From: DASVXQ01 sp046727955
Lineage (GTDB): Bacteria > Actinomycetota > CALGFH01
Direction: 5' to 3'
DNA length: 59,417 nucleotides
Assembly (NCBI GenBank): GCA_046727955.1
Contig: JBKPDO010000063.1
Span: 1 to 59,417, forward strand
Shown here: positions 42,311 through 51,779 of the stretch, piece after piece
How the letters are laid out: each line of letters starts with the position of its first letter
How positions within the stretch are numbered: the stretch's first letter is position 1
Notes under the pieces: generated by a model
Databases searched by the model: none
What the model was told of the DNA's origin: nothing
The model's input: the letters and a program-made list of their open reading frames with translations, nothing else
Program-made: the position numbers and the translations under genes

Positions 42311-43393
42311 ATGAAGAGAGGTTACCGGGCCCTGGCCGCGCTCGCGCTGGTCGCGCTGGTTGCGGCGGGCTGTGGCAAGAAGCCGGCCAAGAGCACAGGG
42401 GCGGCCACGGGCAGTCAGGCGAGCAAGTTCCTCGCTTGCCAGGTGACCGACACCGGGGGCATCGACGACCGCTCCTTCAACGCCACCGCCTGGAAAGGCA
42501 TGGTGGACGCCAAGACCCAGCTGGGCGTCCAGGTCAAGTTTCTCGAGTCGACCAGCCAGAACGACTTCGCCCCGAACATCAACACCTTCGTGCAGCAGAA
42601 GTGTGGGCTGATCGTGACGGTCGGCTTCCTGCTCGGCGACGCCACCAAGAACAGCGCGAAGGCCAACCCGAGCCTGAAGTACGCGATCGTCGACTTCGGG
42701 TACGCGCCAAAGGACGTGCCCAACAACAACGTGCTCGGGCTCACCTTCTCCACCGACCAGGCCGCCTTCCTCGCCGGCTACGTGGCCGCGGCCATGAGCA
42801 AGAGCGGCAAGCTTGGCACCTTCGGTGGGATCAAGCTCCCGACCGTGACGATCTTCATGGACGGCTTCTGGGCCGGGGTCAAGTACTACAACAAGCAGAA
42901 CAACGCCAACGTGCAGCTCCTCGGCTGGAACGCCGCCAAGCAGAACGGCCTGTTCACCGGCGACTTCACCAACCAGGACAATGGCAAGCGGGTGACTGAG
43001 ACGCTGCTCGGAGAGGGCGCCGACATCATCTTGCCGGTGGCCGGCCCGGTCGGCCTCGGCGCGGCCGCGGCGGTCAAGGCTGCCGGGGCCGGCAAGCACA
43101 TGATCTGGGTCGACACCGACGGCTGCGTGAGCGCCTCGCAGTACTGCAGTCTCTTCCTGACCAGCATCGAGAAGCACATGGACGTGGCGGTCGAGACCGC
43201 CATCAAGAGCGCCGTGGACAACCAGTTCAAGGGCGGGACCTACGTGGGCACTCTGCAGAACAACGGCGTCGGCATCGCGCCGTTCCATGACTTCGAGAGC
43301 CAGGTGCCCCAGAAGGTCAAGGACGGCCTCAACACCATCAAGCAGGGCATCATCAGCGGCTCCATCTCGGTGAAGCCGTCCGCCTACCAGTAA
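42311..43393 (+). CDS. BMP-family ABC transporter substrate-binding lipoprotein
   Basis: A 360-residue lipoprotein: signal LAALALVALVAAGC with lipidated Cys. The Bmp/PnrA-type domain begins ACQVTDTGGIDDRSFNATAW and contains the family blocks FLLGDATKNSAKANP, GLTFSTDQAAFLAGY and WVDTDGC. PnrA-like proteins bind purine or pyrimidine nucleosides, so nucleoside import is likely. The ATG at 42311 was chosen over two in-frame codons just upstream because AGGAG is then at a proper distance. It heads a four-gene importer operon and is separated from the ATPase gene by strong hairpins. Confidence 0.92.
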   Translation: MKRGYRALAALALVALVAAGCGKKPAKSTGAATGSQASKFLACQVTDTGGIDDRSFNATAWKGMVDAKTQLGVQVKFLESTSQNDFAPNINTFVQQKCGLIVTVGFLLGDATKNSAKANPSLKYAIVDFGYAPKDVPNNNVLGLTFSTDQAAFLAGYVAAAMSKSGKLGTFGGIKLPTVTIFMDGFWAGVKYYNKQNNANVQLLGWNAAKQNGLFTGDFTNQDNGKRVTETLLGEGADIILPVAGPVGLGAAAAVKAAGAGKHMIWVDTDGCVSASQYCSLFLTSIEKHMDVAVETAIKSAVDNQFKGGTYVGTLQNNGVGIAPFHDFESQVPQKVKDGLNTIKQGIISGSISVKPSAYQ

Positions 43394-43405
43394 CGAGGGG
43401 GGGAC

Positions 43406-43500
43406 TGCGGGGGCTCCGCCCCCCGCACACCCCCTTGATTGGGTCCGCCTTCGGCGGACATTCGGTTGACAATGGCGGGCCGCCACACCTGGCGGCCCGC
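43406..43500 (+). terminator. Three hairpins between binding-protein and ATPase genes
   Basis: Three inverted repeats in series: 43406-43413 with 43420-43427; GTCCGCC (43443-43449) with GGCGGAC (43453-43459); GCGGGCCGCC (43475-43484) with 43491-43500, perfect. The last ends 5 bp before the SD of the ATPase gene. They probably cause partial termination or protect the upstream mRNA, so that more binding protein than ATPase is made. Confidence 0.55.
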
Positions 43501-43518
43501 GCATAGAGGTGACGAGCG

Positions 43519-45023
<1,505 letters not shown>

Positions 45024-45027
<4 letters not shown>

Positions 45028-46247
45028 CCGAGCCGGCCGTCATGCCGCCGGAGACCCCCCCGGCACCGCCGGCCAGGACCTCGCTCGGCGCCCGCTTCCT
45101 GAAGGAGCTGACCAGCACCAGCCCGGTGCTGGTGACCGTGCTGGCGATCTTCGCCGCGCTGGTCGTTGGCGCGGTGCTGATCGTGTTCTCCGACGAGAAC
45201 GTGCTCTCCACCTGGGGCTACTTCTTCTCCGCCCCCGGCGACGCGCTGTCCGCCTCGTGGGACGCGGTCACCGCCGCCTACGGCGCCCTGTTCTCAGGGG
45301 CGTTCGGCGGCTCCGGCCCGCTGTCGGAGACCGTCGTCGCGGCCACCCCGCTGATGCTCGCCGGCCTCGGCGTGGCGCTCGGCTTCCGGGCGGGGCTGTT
45401 CAACATCGGCGCGGAGGGGCAGCTCCTGGCCGGCGGCATGGCCGCCGGCCTCGCCGGCTTCAGCCTGCACGGCCTGCCGGTGGTGATCCATCTGCCGCTG
45501 GCGCTGCTGGCCGGCTTCGCCGGCGGGGCGCTGTGGGGCTTCATCCCTGGCATCCTCAAGGCCCGCACCGGCGCTCACGAGGTCATCACCACGATCATGC
45601 TCAACTACGTGATGATCAATCTCTCCTTGTACCTGCTGTCCAGCTCGCTGTACCGCCGGCCCGGGCGCGTCGATCCGATCTCGAAGGTGGTGGACGTCTC
45701 CTCCCGCCTGCCCCACCTGGCCGGGCAGGGCCTGCGCCTGAACGCCGGCATCATCGTGGCGCTGCTCGCAGCGGCCGGCGTGGCTTGGCTGCTCGGCCGC
45801 AGCACCTGGGGGTTCGAGCTGCGGGTCGCCGGCACCAATCCCGACGCCGCGCTCACCGCCGGGATCGACGTCGGCCGCGCCACCGTGGTGGCGATGTCTC
45901 TGTCGGGCGCGCTCGCCGGGCTGGCCGGCGCCAACCAGGTGCTGGGCGTGCAGTTCAGCCTGGCGCCCGGGTTCTCCGCCGGGATCGGCTTCGCCGCCAT
46001 CACCGTGGCGCTGCTCGGCCGCGCCAGCCCCGTCGGCGTGGTGCTGGCGGCGCTGCTGTTCGGCGCTTTGCAGGCCGGCGGACTGAACATGCAGGCGGCG
46101 ACCGGCACGCCGGTCGACATCGTCATCGTGATCCAGTCGCTGATCGTGATCTTCGTGGCGGCGCCGGCGCTGGTCCGCGCGATCTTCCGGATCAAGGCCG
46201 CCCCCGTTGAGGCCGGGCAGCCCGTGTCGAAGGGATGGGGGAGCTGA
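45024..46247 (+). CDS. BMP-type ABC transporter permease 1
   Basis: A 407-residue permease of the BPD_transp_2 (RbsC/YufP-like) family. After a Pro-rich cytosolic tail there are about nine to ten helices. FRAGLFNIGAEGQLLAGG and GAHEVITTIMLNYVMIN are family hallmarks, and GTNPDAALTAGIDVGR is the cytoplasmic coupling loop. It overlaps the ATPase gene by four bases and the second permease gene starts two bases after its stop, so the set is co-translated. Confidence 0.93.
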
Positions 46248-46249
46248 GC

Positions 46250-47521
46250 ATGGCGATCGGCGCGACCGGCGTGCTGGCACGGGGGCGGGGCGCCTCCGAC
46301 CTGCGGCGCCGGGTGACCGGCATTCTCTACCTCGCGCTGGCCGCGGTGATGGCGTGGCCCTTCGGGGCCGGCGTCCCCGCCGGCGTCGACGCGCGCTTCG
46401 TCCTCAGCGAGCCGCCGGCCATCCACGTCCCCGACGCGCTCGTGCCGGTGCGCCCGTTCTCCTTCGTCCTCGCGGCGATCTGCGCCTATCTCGGCGCCTA
46501 CCAGATCGCCAGGGGCTTCGGCCGCCGCGCCGGCCTGGTCCTTGGCGCGGTGCTGGCGCTGTTCATCCTCTCCCTCCTGGCCTGGGCCGCCAAGGACGCC
46601 TCGATGAACGTGGTCGGCCTGCTCGGGAGCACGCTGCTGCGCTCGGTGCCGCTCACCCTCGGTGCCCTCTCGGGGGTCCTGTGCGAGCGCGCCGGGGTGA
46701 TCAACGTCGCCATCGAGGGGCAGTTCCTGACCGCGGCCTTCGCCGGCGCGCTGGTCGGCAGCGCCACCACCAGCCTGTGGCTCGGCCTGGTCGCCGGAGT
46801 GCTGGTCGGCGGCGTGGTCGGCGCGCTGCTGGCGGTGCTCGCGATCCGCTACCAGGTCGACCAGATCGTCGTCGGGGTGGTCCTCAACCTGTTCGCGCTG
46901 GGACTGACCGGCTTCCTCACCGACAGAGTGCTGATCCCGCACCAGCAGACGCTCAACACACCGAACGTGTTCGGCTCCGTCCAGATCCCCTTGCTCTCGA
47001 AGATCCCACTGATCGGGCCGGTGCTATTCGACCAGAACGTGTTCGTCTACCTGATGTACGTCCTGCTGGTGGTCCTCCACGTGGCGCTGTTCCACACTCG
47101 CTGGGGCCTGCGGGTGCGCGCGGTGGGGGAGCACCCGCGCGCGGCGGACACTGTCGGCATCCCCGTGCTCGCCGTCCGCTACCGCAACGTGATCCTCGGC
47201 GGCATGATGGCCGGCCTCGGCGGCGCCTATTTCACCCTCGGGTCGGTCGGCTCGTTCGCCAAGAACATGACCTTTGGCCGCGGCTTCATCGCCCTGGCCG
47301 CGATGATCTTCGGCCGCTGGAGCCCCCTGGGCGCCTTCGCGGCCGCGCTGCTGTTCGGCTTCGCCGACGCCCTGCAGAGCATCCTCGCCGTGCTCAACGT
47401 GCCGATCCCGTCGCAGTTCCTGCTGATGACGCCGTACGTCGCCACCATCCTGGCCGTGGCCGGCCTGGTCGGCCGCGTGCGCCCGCCCGCCGCCGACGGC
47501 AAGCCGTACGTGAAGCAGTGA
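46250..47521 (+). CDS. BMP-type ABC transporter permease 2
   Basis: A 423-residue permease of the YufQ-like group: about ten helices, RSVPLTLGALSGVLCERAGV and GVINVAIEGQFL near the middle, QVDQIVVGVVLNLFALGLTG, and the coupling loop VGEHPRAADTVGIPV. The ATG at 46250 has GGGGGAG upstream; an earlier in-frame ATG overlaps the first permease. It ends the importer operon and converges on the hexapeptide-repeat gene across a shared hairpin. Confidence 0.93.
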   Translation: MAIGATGVLARGRGASDLRRRVTGILYLALAAVMAWPFGAGVPAGVDARFVLSEPPAIHVPDALVPVRPFSFVLAAICAYLGAYQIARGFGRRAGLVLGAVLALFILSLLAWAAKDASMNVVGLLGSTLLRSVPLTLGALSGVLCERAGVINVAIEGQFLTAAFAGALVGSATTSLWLGLVAGVLVGGVVGALLAVLAIRYQVDQIVVGVVLNLFALGLTGFLTDRVLIPHQQTLNTPNVFGSVQIPLLSKIPLIGPVLFDQNVFVYLMYVLLVVLHVALFHTRWGLRVRAVGEHPRAADTVGIPVLAVRYRNVILGGMMAGLGGAYFTLGSVGSFAKNMTFGRGFIALAAMIFGRWSPLGAFAAALLFGFADALQSILAVLNVPIPSQFLLMTPYVATILAVAGLVGRVRPPAADGKPYVKQ

Positions 47522-47555
47522 CGCGACCTCGGCTCCTCGGCCGTGGCGCCGCGAG

Positions 47556-47584
47556 GCCCGCTCACCGTCAAGCGGTGGGCGGGC
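47556..47584. terminator. Bidirectional terminator
   Basis: GCCCGCTCACCG (47556-47567) pairs with CGGTGGGCGGGC (47573-47584) over 12 bp with one mismatch and a TCAAG loop. The loop contains the stop codon of the minus-strand gene. It sits between convergent genes, 35 bp after the permease stop. Confidence 0.6.
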
Positions 47585-48212
47585 CGCTCTCGTTGTGGAG
47601 GACCACGTCGTCTACGTGCGCGGCGAACTCCGCCGAGCGCACCTCGGCCGTCCGCTCGTAACGCGCGATGCGGTCCTCGAAGGCGGCATCGACCCCAAAC
47701 GCCAGCCGCGCAAACCCAGTGGACCGCACCGCCTCGCGCAGGGCCGCCGGGTCGTTGGGCGGGTGCACGCGGACGGGGTCGCCCACCGCGACCATGTTGG
47801 GCGGGAGAAAGAACTCGTCAGGGACCACCGCGCCGCCGTGGACCAGCGCACCCACGGCGATCGACGCGCCGGCGCCGAGCCGGGCGGCGTGCAGCACGGT
47901 CGCGCACGTGGCCACGTAGGCGCACCGGTCCACGCGGCAGCCGAGCAGCGTGGCGTGCGGCCCGACGAAGACGTGATCGCCGATCACGACCGGCCTGGAG
48001 GTCCCGCCGGCCGCGGTGGCGCGCAGGACCGCGTGCTCGCAGACGATGGCGCACTCGCCCACGTCGACCTGCGACGCCTCGGCGTCCAGGACCGCGCCGT
48101 ACATCACCCGGGCGCGCGGCCCGACGCGCACGTTGCCGACCAGCGTGGCCGTGGGGGCGACGAACGCGGACGGATGAACGACCGGATCGTGGCCGCGGTG
48201 GCGGAGCAGCAT
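47568..48212 (-). CDS. Gamma-carbonic-anhydrase-like hexapeptide-repeat protein
   Basis: A 214-residue left-handed beta-helix protein. Hexapeptide turns (VHPSAFVAPTATLVGNVRVG, VDVGECAIVCEHAVLRA) and the pattern of His residues (CEHAVL, GPHATLLGC, VLHAARLG) resemble gamma-class carbonic anhydrases or PaaY-like proteins, though cysteines occupy some expected positions, so activity is uncertain. The ATG at 48212 has AAAGGAG five bases upstream, immediately beside a 7-bp tandem repeat. The C-terminal 50 residues (AFGVDAAFEDRIARYERTAEVR) are helical. Confidence 0.82.
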   Translation of the reverse strand: MLLRHRGHDPVVHPSAFVAPTATLVGNVRVGPRARVMYGAVLDAEASQVDVGECAIVCEHAVLRATAAGGTSRPVVIGDHVFVGPHATLLGCRVDRCAYVATCATVLHAARLGAGASIAVGALVHGGAVVPDEFFLPPNMVAVGDPVRVHPPNDPAALREAVRSTGFARLAFGVDAAFEDRIARYERTAEVRSAEFAAHVDDVVLHNESGPPTA

Positions 48213-48219
48213 CGAGACT

Positions 48220-48240
48220 CCTTTGTCCTTTGTCCTTTGT
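48220..48240 (-). repeat. Three 7-bp tandem repeats abutting the ribosome-binding site
   Basis: Read in the gene direction, the unit ACAAAGG occurs three times in a row and runs into the SD AAAGGAG (48218-48224). Each unit contains AAAGGA, itself SD-like. Copy number changes would alter the leader but not the coding frame. Confidence 0.7.
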
Positions 48241-48383
48241 CCTCCGTTGGCATGCCGACACCACCATGCCGGAAATGCTCGCCGGGCGCGCCTCACCTTG
48301 ATAACCTCTCTGGCCCGTATGCGCCTGCACAACTAAGAATTTCCTAACGTTTAACCAAAAAGTAACGATTGAGTTGAAGATCT

Positions 48384-48401
48384 CTAGTGACAAGTCACTA
48401 G
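48384..48401. promoter_or_regulatory. 18-bp dyad upstream of the hemerythrin-like gene
   Basis: CTAGTGAC-AA-GTCACTAG is a perfect inverted repeat within an AT-rich stretch (48335-48415) that stands out from the surrounding G+C. It is about 73 bp upstream of the next start codon. It may be an operator for a MarR- or TetR-type dimer. Confidence 0.5.
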
Positions 48402-48473
48402 GTTGTACGTGACACTGCCTTGATCAGCTCTCACCTGAGCTGCACGTGGTCGGCGGGGAGAAGGGGGCTGATC

Positions 48474-48941
48474 ATGCGAATCGACATCGGTGAGGCGTAC
48501 GAGGCGTCGACCACGCCGACCAGCGCGTTGCAGGCCGCCAAGGGCCAGCGGCTGAGCCTACGACGGGCCATCGACGACTTCCAGGCGGCGCTGGAGGCCC
48601 CCGCCGGGGCCGCCGACCTCGAGCGTCTCGTGTCTGTGCTCGACCACCTGCGCGTAGTGTTCGCCGTGCACGTCGAGGTCACCGAATCCTCGGGCGGTCT
48701 GTACGAGGAGATCATGGAGATCGCTCCACGGCTGGCCAACAAGATCACCCGTTTCAAGCGCGAGCACGTCGCCATCACCGGGGCCATCGGCTCCGCCCTC
48801 GACGACCTGCGCGAGGACGACGTGCCACGCGGGCTGCCAGGTCGCCTCACCCCCCTGCTCGAGACGCTCGCGCGGCACCGCAAGCGCGGCGCGGACCTCG
48901 TCTACGAGGCCTATCACGTCGACATCGGCGGGGAGAGCTGA
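48474..48941 (+). CDS. Hemerythrin-like HHE-domain protein
   Basis: A 155-residue all-helical protein. LDHLRVVFAVHVEVTESSGG, FKREHVAITGAI and LARHRKRGADLVYEAY provide the spaced His/Glu residues of a four-helix hemerythrin-like di-iron site. Such proteins sense or carry O2 or NO, or act in redox stress. The ATG has GGGGAGAAGGGG upstream. An AT-rich leader with a perfect dyad precedes it, suggesting its own regulator. It converges on the Psp operon. Confidence 0.72.
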   Translation: MRIDIGEAYEASTTPTSALQAAKGQRLSLRRAIDDFQAALEAPAGAADLERLVSVLDHLRVVFAVHVEVTESSGGLYEEIMEIAPRLANKITRFKREHVAITGAIGSALDDLREDDVPRGLPGRLTPLLETLARHRKRGADLVYEAYHVDIGGES

Positions 48942-48966
48942 CGGCAGGGAGCTGACTCCCCTTCGC

Positions 48967-49569
48967 TCATTCGATCGGGATGCCCCAGAGCGCGAACCAG
49001 CGAGCCAGCTCGGGCTCGACCGGGAGGTCGTTGCCGAGCGCCCCGCGGACCTGGAGCTCCAGCTCGTTGTCGCGCCGCTCGCCCTCCCGGGGGGCGAACG
49101 GGTAGAAGGTTCCCCGCTTGTAGAGATACACGAGGTAACAGCGCTCACCGCCACGGCCGAGCCCCGATCCCCCAGCACCGGGCTGCGTCGCGAAGCCGAA
49201 CACCGAGCAGAGCAGCTGCGGCCCGAAGCCGTGCTCCTCCAGCGTCGAGTTGACCATGTGGACGCTGGTCACCAGGTCCTCCAGGTCGGGGTCGCCCAGC
49301 ACCACCCAGCGGTAGCCGAAGTTGTCGTCGGTCATCCGCAGGGTCGAGCCCGCCTCCTTCACCGCCAGTTCCAGCAGGTCCGACAGCTCGGCCGAGGTCG
49401 CCGCAAAGCCGGCGCCGCTGGCCGGCTTGAAGCAGACCGCGGCCTGCCCGGAGGAACGCATGCCGGTCGCCGCCTCCAGGGTGATCGCGGCGCCGCTGAG
49501 CGCAAACAGCGCGTCGAGCTTTGCCTGCTTGGGCTTGGTCCGGCCCAGGATGACGTCGAGGAGCCTCAC
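48967..49569 (-). CDS. pspAB: PspA-associated protein PspAB
   Basis: A 200-residue protein matching actinobacterial PspAB: it begins MRLLDVILGRTKPKQAKLDALF and has FKPASGAGFAATSAEL, DDNFGYRWVVLGDPDLEDLV and FYPFAPREGERRDNELE. It is always found beside HtpX and PspA in these bacteria. Its molecular role is unknown. The GTG start overlaps the stop of htpX (GTGA). It is the last gene of the four-gene envelope-stress operon. Confidence 0.87.
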   Translation of the reverse strand: MRLLDVILGRTKPKQAKLDALFALSGAAITLEAATGMRSSGQAAVCFKPASGAGFAATSAELSDLLELAVKEAGSTLRMTDDNFGYRWVVLGDPDLEDLVTSVHMVNSTLEEHGFGPQLLCSVFGFATQPGAGGSGLGRGGERCYLVYLYKRGTFYPFAPREGERRDNELELQVRGALGNDLPVEPELARWFALWGIPIE

Positions 49570-50492
49570 GCCACCTGCCCCATCTCCCGCTCGATGCGGG
49601 CGAGCTGGTCGAGGCGACGCTGCAGCGTCGGGTGCGTCGAGAACAGCGATGAAAGGCTGAAGCCGGGCGCCAGCGCGGGCACGAAGAAGAACGCGTTGAG
49701 CGGCTCGGCCGCGCGCAGGTCACGGGTGGGGATGCGGGCGATCTGACCGGAGACCTTCACCAGCGCCGAGGCCAGCGTCGACGGCCGTCCGGTCAGGATC
49801 GCGGCCGAGCGGTCGGCGGACAGCTCCCGGTAGCGCGACAGCGCCCTGGTCAGCAGGAAGCTAAGGGCGTAGACGATGGCCGAGGCCAGGATCACCAGCA
49901 GGATGATCGCGCCGGTGTTGTCCTGGTTGTTGTCACGCCGCCCGTAGCCGCCGAAGCCGCCGTAGGCGCCGCCGTAGATCGACGCACGCACCACAAAGCC
50001 GGCGAGCAGACCGAGAAAGCTCGCGATCGTCATCACCGCGACGTCGCGGTGGGCGACGTGGGACAACTCGTGGGAGAGCACCGCCTCCAGCTCCGGCTCG
50101 TCCAGCCGGCGCATGATCCCGGTGGTGACGCACAGCACCGCCTTCTTCTGGCTGCGGCCGGTGGCGAAGGCGTTGGGGATGTCGGAGTCGGCGATGGCGA
50201 CCCGCGGCTTGGGGATGTCCGCCAGCGCGCAGAGCCGGTCGACGATGCCGTGCAGCACCGGCGCCTCCTGTGGGGAGACCTCGCGGGCATGCATGGAGAA
50301 GAGGGCGATCCGATCCGCGAAGAAGTACTGGAAGAAAAGAAACCCACCCGCGATGAGCACGATGAGCGCGATCGGGATCTTCAACACGACCAGGACCGCG
50401 ATGAAGGCGGCATAGACCAACCCGAGGAGGAACATCGTGAACACCATTCGGCTCGAGAGTCCCCGGTCGGCGGGAAAGCGAGAGCGGGCCAT
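49566..50492 (-). CDS. htpX: Zinc metalloprotease HtpX
   Basis: A 308-residue membrane protease with two N-terminal helices (about 16-55), the zinc motif HELSH, two more helices after it, and the downstream ELSADRSAA that supplies the third ligand. HtpX degrades damaged membrane proteins under stress. The ATG at 50492 was chosen as it starts the short polar tail before helix 1, eight bases after the stop of pspAA. A Gly/Tyr-rich loop (YGGAYGGFGGYGRR) lies between helices. Confidence 0.93.
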   Translation of the reverse strand: MARSRFPADRGLSSRMVFTMFLLGLVYAAFIAVLVVLKIPIALIVLIAGGFLFFQYFFADRIALFSMHAREVSPQEAPVLHGIVDRLCALADIPKPRVAIADSDIPNAFATGRSQKKAVLCVTTGIMRRLDEPELEAVLSHELSHVAHRDVAVMTIASFLGLLAGFVVRASIYGGAYGGFGGYGRRDNNQDNTGAIILLVILASAIVYALSFLLTRALSRYRELSADRSAAILTGRPSTLASALVKVSGQIARIPTRDLRAAEPLNAFFFVPALAPGFSLSSLFSTHPTLQRRLDQLARIEREMGQVA

Positions 50493-50499
50493 CAGTTCA

Positions 50500-50778
50500 T
50501 CACCCCGGAATGAGACCTTCCTCGCCGAGGATCTCCCTGACCTCGTCGATAGTTGCGTCCGAATTGGGGAAGACCAGGTCGGAGGGCCCCAGGTAGTCGT
50601 CGGGGAGCGCCGTCCCCGCGGTGCGGACGCTCGCGAGCATGCCCTGCAGCGCACCGCGGAAGCGCTCCTCGTCGCCCGTGTCGACCGCCTTGAGCAGGTC
50701 CTGATCGAGGCGGTTCAGCTCCTCGACACGCTCGTCGGGGACGTCGAACTGCCCTTCGCCCATGATCCGGACGATCAT
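50500..50778 (-). CDS. pspAA: PspA-associated protein PspAA
   Basis: A 92-residue protein that begins MIVRIMGEGQF, the hallmark of PspAA, and is helical in the middle (VEELNRLDQDLLKAVDTGDE). It accompanies PspA in actinobacteria; the role is unknown but is presumed to bind or control PspA. Its ATG overlaps the stop of pspA (ATGA). Confidence 0.9.
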   Translation of the reverse strand: MIVRIMGEGQFDVPDERVEELNRLDQDLLKAVDTGDEERFRGALQGMLASVRTAGTALPDDYLGPSDLVFPNSDATIDEVREILGEEGLIPG

Positions 50779-51620
50779 CGCTGCTCCTCCTGTGCGGGAG
50801 CGTTCTCGGGCTGCTGGGCGCTCGGCTCCGCCTGGGCGCTCGGCTCTGCCTGTGCGCTCGGCTCCGCCTGGGCGCCCTGGGCCGTCTCGGTGGGCGCGCC
50901 GAGCTGCTTGGCGGTGGTGGTCCCGCCGCCGAGCTCGCCCCTGATGCGGGAGAGCTCGGCCTCGACCATGGTGTCGGCCGAGGTGCGGTCCAGCTCCGCC
51001 TGCAGCCGGTCGCTGCTCTGCGTCAGGTTGTCGAGCGCGCCCGAGGCCATCAGCTCGTCCAGCGCCCCGGCGCGGGACTGCATCTGCGCCACCTTGTCCT
51101 CGGCCCGCTGCATGGCCAGGCCCACGTCGCCCATCTCCTCGCCGATGCCGGAGACGGCCTCGTTGATGCGGGTCTGTGCCTCGGCCGCGGTGTAGGTGGC
51201 CTTGATCGTCTCCTTGCGGGTGCGGAACGACTCGACCTTCGCCTGCAGCCGCTGCGAGGCGTCGACCAGCTTGGCCTCCTCGCCCTTGAGCTGGTCGTGC
51301 TGCCCCTGCAGGTCCTGGAGCTGCGTGGCGATCGCGGCCCGGCGGGTCAGCGCCTCCCTGGCCAGGTCGTCACGGTTCTGTGAGACCGCCTGGCGGGCCT
51401 GCCCCTCCAGCTTGGCGGCAGACTGCTGCAGACTCTGGGCCTGCAGCTCGATGCGCTTGCGCGAGGTGGCGACGTCGGCCACGCCGCGGCGCATCTTCTG
51501 CAACAGCTCGAGCTGCCGCTCGTACGAGTAATCCAGCGTCTCTCTCGGGTCCTCGTACTTGTCGAGCGCCTTCGATGCCTTCGCCTTGAAGATCATCGAG
51601 AATCGCTTCATCAAACCCAT
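50775..51620 (-). CDS. pspA: PspA/IM30 phage-shock protein
   Basis: A 281-residue coiled-coil protein of the ESCRT-III-like PspA/Vipp1 family: MGLMKRFSMIFKAKASKALD starts the membrane-binding amphipathic helix and EDPRETLDYSYERQLELL begins the long coiled hairpin. It supports membrane integrity under stress. The C-terminal tail is unusual, Gln/Ala/Glu/Pro-rich with three copies of AQAEPS, and is probably disordered. It is the first gene of the pspA-pspAA-htpX-pspAB operon. No PspC or ClgR-type regulator is adjacent. Confidence 0.93.
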   Translation of the reverse strand: MGLMKRFSMIFKAKASKALDKYEDPRETLDYSYERQLELLQKMRRGVADVATSRKRIELQAQSLQQSAAKLEGQARQAVSQNRDDLAREALTRRAAIATQLQDLQGQHDQLKGEEAKLVDASQRLQAKVESFRTRKETIKATYTAAEAQTRINEAVSGIGEEMGDVGLAMQRAEDKVAQMQSRAGALDELMASGALDNLTQSSDRLQAELDRTSADTMVEAELSRIRGELGGGTTTAKQLGAPTETAQGAQAEPSAQAEPSAQAEPSAQQPENAPAQEEQR

Positions 51621-51779
51621 CGCCCACGCTCCTCGCCGCGCCCCGGCGTCCCTTCCACGTCTTTCCGATTATTCATTTCGTCCCGATGTGACAACCCGAT
51701 GTGACAACGTCTCAGCAACCCTTCATAGCAGGATACGACGGACCAGCGCCCAAAGGCCGCCTGTCTGTCCCGGCGCAGG

